From CAZPQM01 sp964588995 (GTDB lineage Bacteria > Pseudomonadota > Alphaproteobacteria > Rickettsiales > UBA8987): a stretch of DNA of 64,000 nt. The stretch spans positions 124,001 to 188,000 of the forward strand of contig CAZPQM010000002.1 in the NCBI GenBank assembly GCA_964588995.1. The letters are read 5' to 3'. The notes under the pieces were generated by a model. It had not been told where the DNA came from. It worked only from the letters and a program-made list of their open reading frames with translations, and did not search any database. Of the stretch, positions 1 through 7,941 are shown piece after piece. Every line of letters starts with the position of its first letter. Within the stretch, counting starts at the first letter, position 1. A program made the translations under genes and the position numbers.

Positions 1-6
1 GGTGTT

Positions 7-429
7 ATGAGATGGTCATTGATACCCTTGATTGTATTTCTCATCCTGCCGCTTCCCGTTGAAGCGCAGGGCATATCGAATTATCGCTTTAAGACACAAA
101 TCGAACAGCCGGAATCCGGCCGCTCCTGCTATCAATACTGCCTGTCGCGCGGGGGTTTGCATCAGCAATGTGACGAGCAATGCGGCATGACGGAAGCATC
201 GCAACGCGCCCGCCTGATAGAAGAGGGCGCGGAGGACATTGAGGCGGCTGAACGCTCTTTGCAAAACAGCTCTGAAATAGAACCGATTGGCAAACGTGTT
301 GAGATAGACCATAAAGCGCAGATGAGCGGTGAGTCGCGCAATTTCGATGGCGTCAATTACAACTGCTTCAAAACCTGTCGATTACAGGGGGATAGCTACG
401 ATACTTGTAGCATGTTATGCAGTGAGTAG
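7..429 (+). CDS. Secreted protein with two C-x3-C-x9-C-x3-C repeats, function unknown
   Basis: A 140-residue protein that I do not recognise. Residues 1-20 form a clear Sec signal peptide (short basic start, hydrophobic core, cleavage probably after VEA), so the mature protein should be periplasmic or surface-located. Two modules of identical spacing follow: Cys41, 45, 55, 59 and Cys120, 124, 134, 138, each C-x3-C-x9-C-x3-C. This is the kind of pattern expected of two small helical hairpins each clamped by two disulfides. The stretch between them is acidic and probably helical. The gene ends 42 bases before lipA on the same strand. The start is only six bases into the window, so a ribosome site cannot be judged, but the signal peptide supports this ATG. 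Confidence 0.75.
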   Translation: MRWSLIPLIVFLILPLPVEAQGISNYRFKTQIEQPESGRSCYQYCLSRGGLHQQCDEQCGMTEASQRARLIEEGAEDIEAAERSLQNSSEIEPIGKRVEIDHKAQMSGESRNFDGVNYNCFKTCRLQGDSYDTCSMLCSE

Positions 430-471
430 TTCCGGATGACAGCCATTCTCCTTTGTGATATATAGACGCGC

Positions 472-1425
472 ATGACTGTATATAATATTGATGCCAAAAA
501 GCTCCGTCACCCGGAGAAAGCCAAGAACACCCCTACCGAGGCGCTGCCTAAGCCGGATTGGATCCGCGTAAAAGCGCCGGTAAGTGAAGGTTATAAAGAA
601 ACGCGCGAGCTGATTCGTAGCAACAGCCTTTACACGGTCTGTGAAGAAGCTGCCTGCCCGAATATCGGTGAGTGCTGGGAAAAGAAGCACGCCACTGTGA
701 TGATCATGGGCGATACCTGCACCCGCGCTTGCGCCTTTTGCAACGTTGCGACCGGCCGCCCCGACAAGCTCGATCCGCATGAACCGGCCAACCTGGCCAA
801 TGCCGCGAAAGAACTTGGCCTTAACCACATGGTGATTACCTCGGTCGACCGCGATGACTTAGAAGATGGCGGCGCGCAGCATTTTGCCGAGTGTATTTTG
901 CGGCTGCGCCAAACCACCCCCCACACAACAGTCGAAATTCTTACGCCTGACTTTAAAGATAAAGAGGGCGCGCTGGAGATTGTCGTTGCGGCCAAGCCAG
1001 ACGTATTTAACCACAATATTGAAACCGTGCCGAGTCTCTATCCGCGTATTCGGCCCGGCGCGCGCTATTACCATTCACTACGCCTGCTTGATCGGGTAAA
1101 GCAGCTCGACCCTGCGATGTTCACTAAGTCCGGCCTGATGGTGGGGCTTGGGGAAACAAAGGAAGAAGTCTATCAACTGATGGATGATCTCCGCTCGGCC
1201 GATGTGGATTTTCTGACGATCGGGCAATATTTGCAGCCCACCCCGCGCCACGCGCCGATTGATCGCTATGTCACACCGGATGAGTTCAAAAACTACGAAA
1301 AAATGGCGTATGCGAAAGGCTTTCTTATGGTGTCAAGCAGCCCGCTCACCCGCTCCAGCTACCACGCCGGAGACGACTTCGCCCAGCTCAGACGCAACCG
1401 GGAGCGTGCGCTGGCGGGGAAGTAG
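472..1425 (+). CDS. lipA: Lipoyl synthase
   Basis: Radical SAM enzyme that inserts two sulfur atoms into protein-bound octanoyl groups to make lipoyl cofactor for 2-oxoacid dehydrogenases and the glycine cleavage system. At 317 residues it has normal family length. The auxiliary cluster cysteines are at 57, 62 and 68 (CEEAACPNIGEC) and the radical SAM cysteines at 83, 87 and 90 (CTRACAFC). The conserved C-terminal RSSYHA motif, which supplies the serine ligand of the auxiliary cluster, is present near residue 295. The ATG at 472 lacks a strong Shine-Dalgarno sequence. It stands alone here; lipB is not in the window. Confidence 0.97.
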   Translation: MTVYNIDAKKLRHPEKAKNTPTEALPKPDWIRVKAPVSEGYKETRELIRSNSLYTVCEEAACPNIGECWEKKHATVMIMGDTCTRACAFCNVATGRPDKLDPHEPANLANAAKELGLNHMVITSVDRDDLEDGGAQHFAECILRLRQTTPHTTVEILTPDFKDKEGALEIVVAAKPDVFNHNIETVPSLYPRIRPGARYYHSLRLLDRVKQLDPAMFTKSGLMVGLGETKEEVYQLMDDLRSADVDFLTIGQYLQPTPRHAPIDRYVTPDEFKNYEKMAYAKGFLMVSSSPLTRSSYHAGDDFAQLRRNRERALAGK

Positions 1426-1465
1426 CATAATAACTATACCTTTTTATTCCATAAATGGGGTTATT

Positions 1466-1732
1466 ATGGTATCATTCGAATACGATAAAACGAAAAGTGC
1501 CATAAATAAGGAAAAGCACGGTATCGATTTTGTTGAAGCACAAGCGTTATGGCATGATGAAGATGTGTTAGAGCTCACATTGATAACTGAGGATGAGCAA
1601 CGCAGCATAATTATTGGCAAAATTGGTACGAAACACTGGACAGCCATTATTACACACCGGGCTAACAACATACGTATTATTTCTGTTAGACGGAGCCGAA
1701 AAAAAGAGAGGCAAGCATATGAAAGCGCATGA
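1466..1732 (+). CDS. brnT: BrnT-family toxin of a type II toxin-antitoxin system
   Basis: An 88-residue protein of the BrnT (DUF497) family, which in characterised systems is a ribonuclease toxin with a RelE-like fold. Typical features are the N-terminal FEYDxxKSxxNxxKHGIDF block, the central DEDVLEL stretch, and the C-terminal ISVRRSRKKERQAYE block, which carries the conserved basic residues. The ATG at 1466 is chosen because it precedes the family start MVSFEYD; the reading frame remains open upstream into the lipA 3' end, which is not credible coding. The antitoxin follows with a 14-base overlap. BrnT-BrnA pairs are usually autoregulated by the complex; no operator could be identified here. 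Confidence 0.9.
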   Translation: MVSFEYDKTKSAINKEKHGIDFVEAQALWHDEDVLELTLITEDEQRSIIIGKIGTKHWTAIITHRANNIRIISVRRSRKKERQAYESA

Positions 1733-1937
1733 ACTGGATAAAAAATTTGAGGAGGGTGAAGATATTGCTGAATATGTGGATTGGTCATCGGCAACGCGCA
1801 TTAACGCTGAGCAAAAGCGGGTTAACGTCGATTTTCCCATCTGGATGATCGAATCCCTCGACCGTGAAGCGAAACGTATAGGCGTCACCCGTCAGGCAAT
1901 CATTAAAACCTGGATTGCGGACAGGCTGGGGCGTTAG
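1719..1937 (+). CDS. brnA: BrnA-family antitoxin
   Basis: A 72-residue partner of BrnT. Its C-terminal half (DFPIWMIESLDREAKRIGVT and onward) has the strand-helix-helix pattern of a ribbon-helix-helix DNA-binding protein, and the N-terminal half is acidic, as expected for the toxin-contacting part. The ATG at 1719 is preceded by GAGAGG at suitable spacing and overlaps the last 14 bases of brnT, implying coupled translation. The reading frame runs further upstream inside brnT, but that part does not fit the family. The pair sits between lipA and a tRNA gene, a common landing place for small mobile cassettes, although no attachment-site duplication was seen. Confidence 0.88.
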   Translation: MKAHELDKKFEEGEDIAEYVDWSSATRINAEQKRVNVDFPIWMIESLDREAKRIGVTRQAIIKTWIADRLGR

Positions 1938-1950
1938 GGATTTTCTAAAC

Positions 1951-2026
1951 TGGTGGGGGCAGAGGGATTTGAACCCCCGACCAAGGCGTTATGAGCGCCC
2001 TGCTCTAACCGCTGAGCTATGCCCCC
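1951..2026 (-). tRNA. tRNA with CAU anticodon, probably tRNA-Ile2 (lysidine type), possibly elongator tRNA-Met
   Basis: Read on the minus strand, the 76 bases fold as a complete cloverleaf: acceptor GGGGGCA/TGCCCCC, D-arm with AGCTCAGCGGTTAGAGC, anticodon loop CTCATAA in a GGCG/CGCC stem, T-arm with GGTTCAAATCC, and an encoded CCA end. The anticodon is CAU. The TTGGTCG variable region and overall sequence resemble tRNA-Ile2, whose C34 is changed to lysidine by TilS, more than elongator tRNA-Met. That assignment is from memory of the families and would need a covariance model. It is not initiator tRNA, because the three G-C pairs of the anticodon stem are absent. Confidence 0.93.
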
Positions 2027-2291
2027 ACTCTTGGCTTTCATGCCTTCTTGTGCGTTGTTAGTCAAGCTTCATGTCATTCACGTACCATAAGGTACGCCAA
2101 AATGCCATTCAGCTTAACCGCCTGGTAGACAAAGGCAGCAAGTCCAACCGGATATCTACCCGGAATGCGAAGCGTGTCCGTGACACATATAAAGCGTAAA
2201 AGCGTATACCCAATCGTGATCACTATGGCAAGCATGCAGTGCGCTCGAACGCGCATGTAACGGGGGTTCGTTTTTTCCGAATCATTTTTAT

Positions 2292-3179
2292 ATGATCTCA
2301 CGAATAACCCATAGGATGAAATTAGGTGAAATTACGCTCCTTGCCGGGATGATTATGATTTTATCCGCCTGTCAGTCTGCGGGGTTATTTTCCCTCAATG
2401 TTCCGACCTATCTGGCGGCAGACTATGAGGTTTCAAAAAGTCATATTTACGGCGATCAGCCTTGGCAACAGCTTGATATCTACCAACCAGCAAACGCCGA
2501 AGCTCCATTGAAAACCCTCGTTTTAATCTATGGCGGCGGCTGGCGCAGCGGCACCAAAGAACAATATGCCTTCCTGGCCGATGCGTTTACACGGCTGGGC
2601 TATCGCGTCGTCATCCCGGATTATACCAAATACCCCGAAGGCGTTTACCCGGACTATGTGGAGGATGCGGCGCTGGCAACGAAATGGCTGAGTGAGCATC
2701 TTGCCGAAGATGGCGGCGAGACGGACGGATTCTATCTGATGGGGCATTCAGCGGGAGCGCATACGGCGGCAATGCTTGTCACGAACGACCGCTTTTTGCA
2801 GCAAGTCGGCCTGAGTCCAAATATTTATGATGGCTTTATCGGGCTCTCCGGGCCTTACAATTTTACACCTAAAAAGGCGCGGTACAAGCGTGTCTTCGGC
2901 GGCGGGCCGGATTTCTCGCATATGAAGCTGAACAACTTCGTAAATGGTAACGAGCCGCCGATGCTGCTGATCCACGGCGCGCAGGATGGTACGGTGGTAG
3001 CCGAAAACATGCATAGTTTTGCGGAAAAACTGCGCACGCATGACGTGTCCGTTACAGCAGAGCTTTATGAGGATCTCGGCCATTATGATATGATCGCGCT
3101 GTTCTCCCGCGCGCTTCCGAAAGGCGAGCAGGTGATTCAGGATATTGATGCCTTCATGCAGCGGTCGTCTTCGCCTTAA
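2292..3179 (+). CDS. Lipoprotein alpha/beta hydrolase (esterase/lipase-like)
   Basis: A 295-residue alpha/beta-hydrolase. The N-terminus carries a hydrophobic segment ending in the lipobox LSAC, with Cys27 the expected lipidation site, so the enzyme should be membrane-anchored facing the periplasm. The oxyanion motif is YGGGW (80-84), the nucleophile elbow is GHSAG with Ser153, and Asp232 and His264 complete a plausible triad. The layout matches carboxylesterases that act on short acyl or feruloyl esters; the substrate is unknown. The start may instead be the ATG at 2316 (MKLGEI), which gives a more compact signal peptide. It converges on htpX with a four-base overlap. Confidence 0.85.
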   Translation: MISRITHRMKLGEITLLAGMIMILSACQSAGLFSLNVPTYLAADYEVSKSHIYGDQPWQQLDIYQPANAEAPLKTLVLIYGGGWRSGTKEQYAFLADAFTRLGYRVVIPDYTKYPEGVYPDYVEDAALATKWLSEHLAEDGGETDGFYLMGHSAGAHTAAMLVTNDRFLQQVGLSPNIYDGFIGLSGPYNFTPKKARYKRVFGGGPDFSHMKLNNFVNGNEPPMLLIHGAQDGTVVAENMHSFAEKLRTHDVSVTAELYEDLGHYDMIALFSRALPKGEQVIQDIDAFMQRSSSP

Positions 3180-4060
3180 CCCCAGGGGCCTTTATAGGGT
3201 TTTTCGTAGTGGGTGGCAACCGTCTGCCCCATGTCGCGGGCGAGTTGCTCCAGCGCGTCAATCCGGTTTTGCGTATTCGGGTGGGTAGAGAAGAGCCGGT
3301 CATGATTATGCGCGTGCAGTGGGTTGATGATAAACATGTGCGCGGTAGCAGGGTTCTGTTCCGCCGCTTGGTTATCGATGCGTGCCGCACCGCCGGAGAT
3401 TTTTGCCAGTGCGGAAGCAAGGGCGAGGGGATTCCCGCAGATTTCAGCACCCGTACGGTCGGCTTCATACTCGCGCGTGCGGCTGATCGCCATCTGTACG
3501 AGTCCGGCCGCCATTGGCGCAAGGATCATGATAGCTAGCGTGGCAAGAAGCCCGCCATTACGATTACCGCCCATGAAAAACGCCATATTAGCAAGCATAC
3601 CAATCGCCCCGGCGATGGTGGCAGCGACGGTCATGGTCAGCGTATCGCGGTTTTGAATGTGCGCAAGCTCATGCGCGACTACGCCAAGCGCTTCCTCCCG
3701 GTTCAACATATTGAGCAGGCCGGTTGTTACGGCAACCGCGCCATGTTCAGGGCTACGCCCAGTGGCAAAGGCGTTCGGCTGCGGGCTATCAATAACATGC
3801 AGACTCGGCATGGGCATATTGGCACGCTCGACCATGGCGCGCGTTCCGTCTTGCAGCCAGGTGAGTTCGCCCGGCGCGAGTGGCCGCGCTTTGTATATTT
3901 TCAGCGCCATCGTACCCGAGTTCCAGTAGGCGAAAGCATTCATCGCGAGGGCGAGGCCAAAGGCAATCACCATGCCGCCCGTGCCGCCAATCGCAAACCC
4001 TGCCGCCATAAATAAGGCGGTCAACATCGCGAGATATATACCGGTTTTAATCAGTCCCAT
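3176..4060 (-). CDS. htpX: Membrane zinc metalloprotease HtpX (M48 family)
   Basis: A 294-residue inner-membrane endopeptidase that helps degrade damaged membrane proteins. Two N-terminal transmembrane segments (about 5-25 and 28-47) are followed by the cytoplasmic catalytic region with the zinc motif HELAH (130-134). Two further hydrophobic segments follow at about 145-185, and the third-ligand region is REYEAD near residue 200. Length is normal. It is the last gene of a minus-strand set mutM, hypothetical, htpX, with 73 bases separating it from the gene before. It overlaps the convergent hydrolase gene by four bases. Confidence 0.95.
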   Translation of the reverse strand: MGLIKTGIYLAMLTALFMAAGFAIGGTGGMVIAFGLALAMNAFAYWNSGTMALKIYKARPLAPGELTWLQDGTRAMVERANMPMPSLHVIDSPQPNAFATGRSPEHGAVAVTTGLLNMLNREEALGVVAHELAHIQNRDTLTMTVAATIAGAIGMLANMAFFMGGNRNGGLLATLAIMILAPMAAGLVQMAISRTREYEADRTGAEICGNPLALASALAKISGGAARIDNQAAEQNPATAHMFIINPLHAHNHDRLFSTHPNTQNRIDALEQLARDMGQTVATHYEKPYKGPWG

Positions 4061-4133
4061 GTTTCGTACCTCCTGCTATAAAGCTGATATAGTGCGGTTT
4101 GCGGGGGTTTTCCAGTGGGACGCGCGCGTAAAA

Positions 4134-4634
4134 CTATTCCGCAGTTGGAGCTTCGCCGGGGAGGAAGGGGGGCAATACGTCCCACGAATCCGAAAGAGGT
4201 TTTCGCTCGGTCAAAATGAGCTGCGTATCCCCCCGATAGCGCGCCACTTTAACATCGAGCGTACGCGGCTCGCTAGCATGTTTATAGGTCGCTTGCTCCC
4301 CGTCGACATAGACCGTATATTTTTGAAATATCCAGCCGAGCGCGGGGAGCGTATCATTATAAAAATTCAGCACTTCAAATTTTGCCAGTGACCCTTCACT
4401 GTAAACGCCGGTCACCTGCTCTTCCAGCGTTGTCAGAGTCTGTGTTTCGCCGACATCGTAGGTAAAACCGGGCGGGAGTGGAATTTCGGGCGAAATCGCT
4501 TCGGCATAATATGTCTGATCATAATCCGGCCGGTTAGAGAGGTAGGACCAGGCAACTATCCCAACCGTAGCGGCGACAATAATCAGCCCGAAAAACGGGG
4601 AACCGGCTTCATTCGGAGGAGGTTTTCGTGGCAT
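4134..4634 (-). CDS. Hypothetical protein with one N-terminal membrane anchor
   Basis: A 166-residue protein that I do not recognise. A short proline-rich cytoplasmic start is followed by one transmembrane helix at about residues 14-31 and then by a soluble, probably periplasmic, mixed alpha/beta domain with a run of prolines near its start (EIPLPPG). The middle contains a segment FYNDTLPALGW and later ILTERKP, recalling small periplasmic domains of unknown function in which a beta-strand pair follows an amphipathic helix. It begins four bases after the mutM stop codon, so it is surely cotranscribed with mutM, but a functional link to DNA repair cannot be argued from that alone. Confidence 0.8.
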   Translation of the reverse strand: MPRKPPPNEAGSPFFGLIIVAATVGIVAWSYLSNRPDYDQTYYAEAISPEIPLPPGFTYDVGETQTLTTLEEQVTGVYSEGSLAKFEVLNFYNDTLPALGWIFQKYTVYVDGEQATYKHASEPRTLDVKVARYRGDTQLILTERKPLSDSWDVLPPFLPGEAPTAE

Positions 4635-4638
4635 ATGT

Positions 4639-5472
4639 TTAAATCATTTCTGGTTGGCAGGCGGGGCAGTAAAATGTTGACCGCCCCTGTTGTTTTACGC
4701 GGATAATACGCTCTCCGCAACTCTTGCATGGCTGCTCTGCTCTGTCATAAACGTTAAACTGATGCTGGAAATAGCCGACATCCCCGGACGAACGGACATA
4801 GTCGCGCAAGGTCGAGCCGCCTGATTTAAGGGCGGCGTTCAATGTTTTTTTAATAGAAATAACGAGCCTGTTTGCAGCGTTAACGTCGATTTCATTACAT
4901 GGCGTGAACGGGTGAATACCCGCATCAAAGAGCGATTCATTCGCATAAATATTGCCGATGCCAACGACGATACGGTTATTCATCAAAGCGTGCTTTATTG
5001 CGATAGTACGATTATTTATTCTGGAAAATAATACGTCGCCTGTGAAGTTTTTATCTAATGGTTCGGGGCCTAAATCTCGGATAAGTTTATGGGAGGAAAG
5101 CTTTGACGTTTCGATAAGGTCAATAAGACCAAAGCGCCTGGGATCATTGAAGATTAACTCACTTCCATCATCAAAAGCAACCTCGATATGATCATGTTTA
5201 TGAACGCTGTTCCGCCTATTTTTGTGGTGAAGCCATTTCCCGCTCATGCCGAGGTGTGATACCAATGTATTATGGTTAGAAAGACGAAATAAAATATACT
5301 TCGAACGGCGATCAATGCGTGTGATGGTCTGCTCCGCAAGCTGATCTGTCAAGTCGTGCGGTACCGGAAAGCGCAGGTCATACCGGTTTACCTTTGTCAT
5401 AACTATTTTTCGTGAAATGATGTGGTCCGACAAACCGCGGCGGACCGTTTCAACTTCGGGAAGCTCCGGCAT
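4639..5472 (-). CDS. mutM: Formamidopyrimidine-DNA glycosylase (Fpg/MutM)
   Basis: Base-excision repair enzyme that removes 8-oxoguanine and ring-opened purines and cleaves the abasic site. The 277 residues start with the catalytic MPELPEVE (Pro2 nucleophile, Glu3), which also fixes the start codon. The conserved lysine in the SKYILF segment is near residue 58. The C-terminus has the zinc finger C-x2-C-x16-C-x2-C (CKSCGE to CPACQ). The DNA here looks somewhat richer in A and T than the neighbouring genes, but the protein is intact. It is divergent from ubiE, with a 64-base shared promoter gap. Confidence 0.97.
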   Translation of the reverse strand: MPELPEVETVRRGLSDHIISRKIVMTKVNRYDLRFPVPHDLTDQLAEQTITRIDRRSKYILFRLSNHNTLVSHLGMSGKWLHHKNRRNSVHKHDHIEVAFDDGSELIFNDPRRFGLIDLIETSKLSSHKLIRDLGPEPLDKNFTGDVLFSRINNRTIAIKHALMNNRIVVGIGNIYANESLFDAGIHPFTPCNEIDVNAANRLVISIKKTLNAALKSGGSTLRDYVRSSGDVGYFQHQFNVYDRAEQPCKSCGERIIRVKQQGRSTFYCPACQPEMI

Positions 5473-5536
5473 AGCAATTGCACTTCTGTTACATTCTCGC
5501 TATAACCATAAGCCGCGCAGCTACGAAAGTCATGTT

Positions 5537-6325
5537 ATGAATGCATCGAATCAAGAGAAAGACGCCTCCGATATTGATTTTGGATATAAGCGGGTCGAAC
5601 GCGATGCGAAGCAAGGGCTCGTGCATACTATTTTCACCAATGTTGCGTCCAAATATGACGTGATGAATGACGTCATGAGCGGCGGTCTACACCGTTTGTG
5701 GAAGTTGCGGTTTGTCTCGCAGCTAAAACTGCAGGACGGCATGCATATTCTCGACCTTGCAGGGGGTACGGGGGATATCGCCTTTGCGATCCTCAAGCGC
5801 GCTGAAAAAGAAGGAAAAGCGGTTAAAGTGACGGTTTCGGACATTAATGCGGACATGCTCCGAGAAGGCGAAGCGCGCAGTATCGACCGGAACATGCAAG
5901 GGGAGCTGGAGTGGGTAGAGGCAAATGCAGAAGCATTGCCGTTTGAAGAGGCAACCTTTGATGCATGCACGATGGCGTTTGGTATTCGGAATGTTACCGA
6001 TAAAGCTAAGGCGCTCAGTGAGATATACCGTGTGCTTAAAGCTCCGGGGCAATTTTTATGCCTGGAGTTCAGCCCGGAGCCGGTTCCCGCAATAAAGCCG
6101 CTCTATGACCTTTATTCGTTTAAGCTGATCCCGTTTCTTGGTGAAAAGATTACGCAGGACCGGGCAGCTTATCAATATCTGGTGGAGTCGATCCGCATGT
6201 TTCCTGCGCCTGCCGCGTTTAAGGTGATGATTGAGGATGCCGGGTTCGAGGGGGTTCACTATCACAGCTATAATGCGGGTATTGTATGTAACCATATGGG
6301 ATGGAAGAGGAATCAGGCTAGGTGA
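5537..6325 (+). CDS. ubiE: Ubiquinone/menaquinone C-methyltransferase UbiE
   Basis: SAM-dependent C-methyltransferase of ubiquinone synthesis. The SAM-binding motif I is LDLAGGTGDIAF; post-motif sequences include the YDVMNDVMSGG signature near the N-terminus and GIRNVTD further on. The ATG at 5537 gives 262 residues, close to the family's 250; the frame is open further upstream into mutM, but that stretch has no family resemblance. The last bases overlap the start of ubiB as GTGA, so the two are translationally coupled, a common alphaproteobacterial pair. Confidence 0.96.
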   Translation: MNASNQEKDASDIDFGYKRVERDAKQGLVHTIFTNVASKYDVMNDVMSGGLHRLWKLRFVSQLKLQDGMHILDLAGGTGDIAFAILKRAEKEGKAVKVTVSDINADMLREGEARSIDRNMQGELEWVEANAEALPFEEATFDACTMAFGIRNVTDKAKALSEIYRVLKAPGQFLCLEFSPEPVPAIKPLYDLYSFKLIPFLGEKITQDRAAYQYLVESIRMFPAPAAFKVMIEDAGFEGVHYHSYNAGIVCNHMGWKRNQAR

Positions 6326-7881
6326 GACGGCACCTGAAACATCTTAAGCATCTCTACCGGGTCAGCAAGGTGCTCGCGAGCCATGACGCGCTGTTTTTTC
6401 TTGAGGCAATGCCGGTAAAGCCGTTTGTGATTGAACTTGCCCGGTCGACGGCGCGGGTGAAAGATACGAGCGGGCGAAAAGGGGAACGGCTTGCCCGCGC
6501 GCTGCAGGAGCTTGGGCCGACCTTCATCAAGTTGGGGCAGGCACTTTCGACACGGGCGGATCTGGTCGGTGAAGAAATTGCCAAAGACCTCTCTATGCTG
6601 CAGGATGACTTACCGTCTTTTCCGTTTGAGGAGGCAAAGGCAATTATAGAAGAGGAGCTGGATCAGCCACTCGAAGCCATGTTCGCGCAGTTTGAGGAAG
6701 AGCCGGTCGCCGCGGCTTCCATCTCGCAGGTGCATTTTGCCGAAACGATAGCGGGTGAAAAGGTGGCGGTTAAAGTCATGCGGCCAGGCATTGAACGGGT
6801 GTTTTATCAACAGATTGATTTGCTGTTCGGTATTGCGGAGATTCTCGACCGCTTCATTCCCAAGCTCAAGCGGCTTAAGCTGATCGAGGTGGTGGAGGAT
6901 TTTGAACATACGGTCAAAATAGAGATGGATTTGCGCTTTGAAGCTGCGGCTGCATCCGAGCTGTCGGATAATTTTGCCGGTGATCCGATCCTGAAGATTC
7001 CGGAAGTCTTCTGGGATTTTACCTCGCAGCGTGTGCTCACGACCGAGCGGATCAGCGGTATCAGTATTGACGATGTGGAGGCGATCAAGGCGGCCGGGCA
7101 CGATGTGAACGCCGTGATGGAAAAAGCGTCGCATATTTTCTTCAAGCAGGTCTATCGCGACGGCTTCTTCCACGCAGACATGCATCCGGGTAATTTATTT
7201 GTCGGAGCAGGCGGTGAGATCATCGCGGTTGATTTCGGTATTATGGGTCGGCTGGATGAGCAGACGCGGATTTTCCTCGCCGAGATGCTGTTCGGCTTTC
7301 TCAACCGCGATTATTACGCGATTTCGGATGTGCATTTCCGCGCGGGTTACATTCCGCCCCATCAGGATAAAGCCTTGTTTGCACAGGCCGTACGCTCTAT
7401 CGGGGAACCGATTTTTGGCAAGAGCTCTGGGGAAATTTCGATTGCGCGTGTGCTCGCGCAGCTGTTCAAAATCACCGATGACTTTGAGATGGAAACACAG
7501 CCGCAGCTGATTCTGTTGCAAAAAACGATGATGCTCGCCGAAGGCATCGGGCGCAACCTCAATCCGAATGTGAATTTCTGGGAGCTGGCGCGCCCGCTGA
7601 TGGAAGATTGGGCAAAAACGCATCTTGGCGTTCCGCACGATATACGGCAGGCAGCGCGGGAGAGCTTCAAGGCTCCGCGGCGGCTCTACTATATCGGGCA
7701 GATGATCGATAATCTGCCCTCTGTCATCAGTTCGGAAGGTTTGCGGTTGCATCCTTCCACGATTCGCCGTGCGGTTGAGTATCAACGGGGGAGGGAACGT
7801 AAATCGGTGGTGTACTGGAAAGTCGCGATGGTCGCGATTGCCAGTTCAGCTTTAACCTTTTGGCTATTGAGTTTGCTGTAA
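6322..7881 (+). CDS. ubiB: UbiB/ABC1-type atypical kinase required for ubiquinone synthesis
   Basis: A 519-residue member of the AarF/ABC1/UbiB family, thought to act as an ATPase or kinase that helps early ubiquinone intermediates reach membrane-bound enzymes. Visible hallmarks are the KLGQALSTRADL motif that covers the active site, the VAVKVMRPG lysine strand, FHADMHPGNLFV for the catalytic loop and AVDFGIMGRL for the metal-binding Asp. The C-terminal 20 residues form one transmembrane helix. It starts with GTG at 6322, overlapping the ubiE stop codon. Length and domain order are normal. Confidence 0.96.
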   Translation: MRRHLKHLKHLYRVSKVLASHDALFFLEAMPVKPFVIELARSTARVKDTSGRKGERLARALQELGPTFIKLGQALSTRADLVGEEIAKDLSMLQDDLPSFPFEEAKAIIEEELDQPLEAMFAQFEEEPVAAASISQVHFAETIAGEKVAVKVMRPGIERVFYQQIDLLFGIAEILDRFIPKLKRLKLIEVVEDFEHTVKIEMDLRFEAAAASELSDNFAGDPILKIPEVFWDFTSQRVLTTERISGISIDDVEAIKAAGHDVNAVMEKASHIFFKQVYRDGFFHADMHPGNLFVGAGGEIIAVDFGIMGRLDEQTRIFLAEMLFGFLNRDYYAISDVHFRAGYIPPHQDKALFAQAVRSIGEPIFGKSSGEISIARVLAQLFKITDDFEMETQPQLILLQKTMMLAEGIGRNLNPNVNFWELARPLMEDWAKTHLGVPHDIRQAARESFKAPRRLYYIGQMIDNLPSVISSEGLRLHPSTIRRAVEYQRGRERKSVVYWKVAMVAIASSALTFWLLSLL

Positions 7882-7941
7882 AGCCTTGCCATACTGTCTC
7901 AAGGTCTTGGATAAGGCATAACGGCCAGAGGACGACGTAAC

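Noticed and set aside
1259..1465. Upstream extension of the brnT frame into lipA
   Set aside because: The sequence is antiparallel in character to BrnT relatives and lies inside lipA; the family start is at 1466.
2074..2301. A 75-codon frame on the minus strand between the tRNA and the lipoprotein hydrolase
   Set aside because: It has a few hydrophobic stretches but no ribosome site, overlaps the start of the opposite gene and shows no family resemblance; it could be a gene remnant, which I cannot support.
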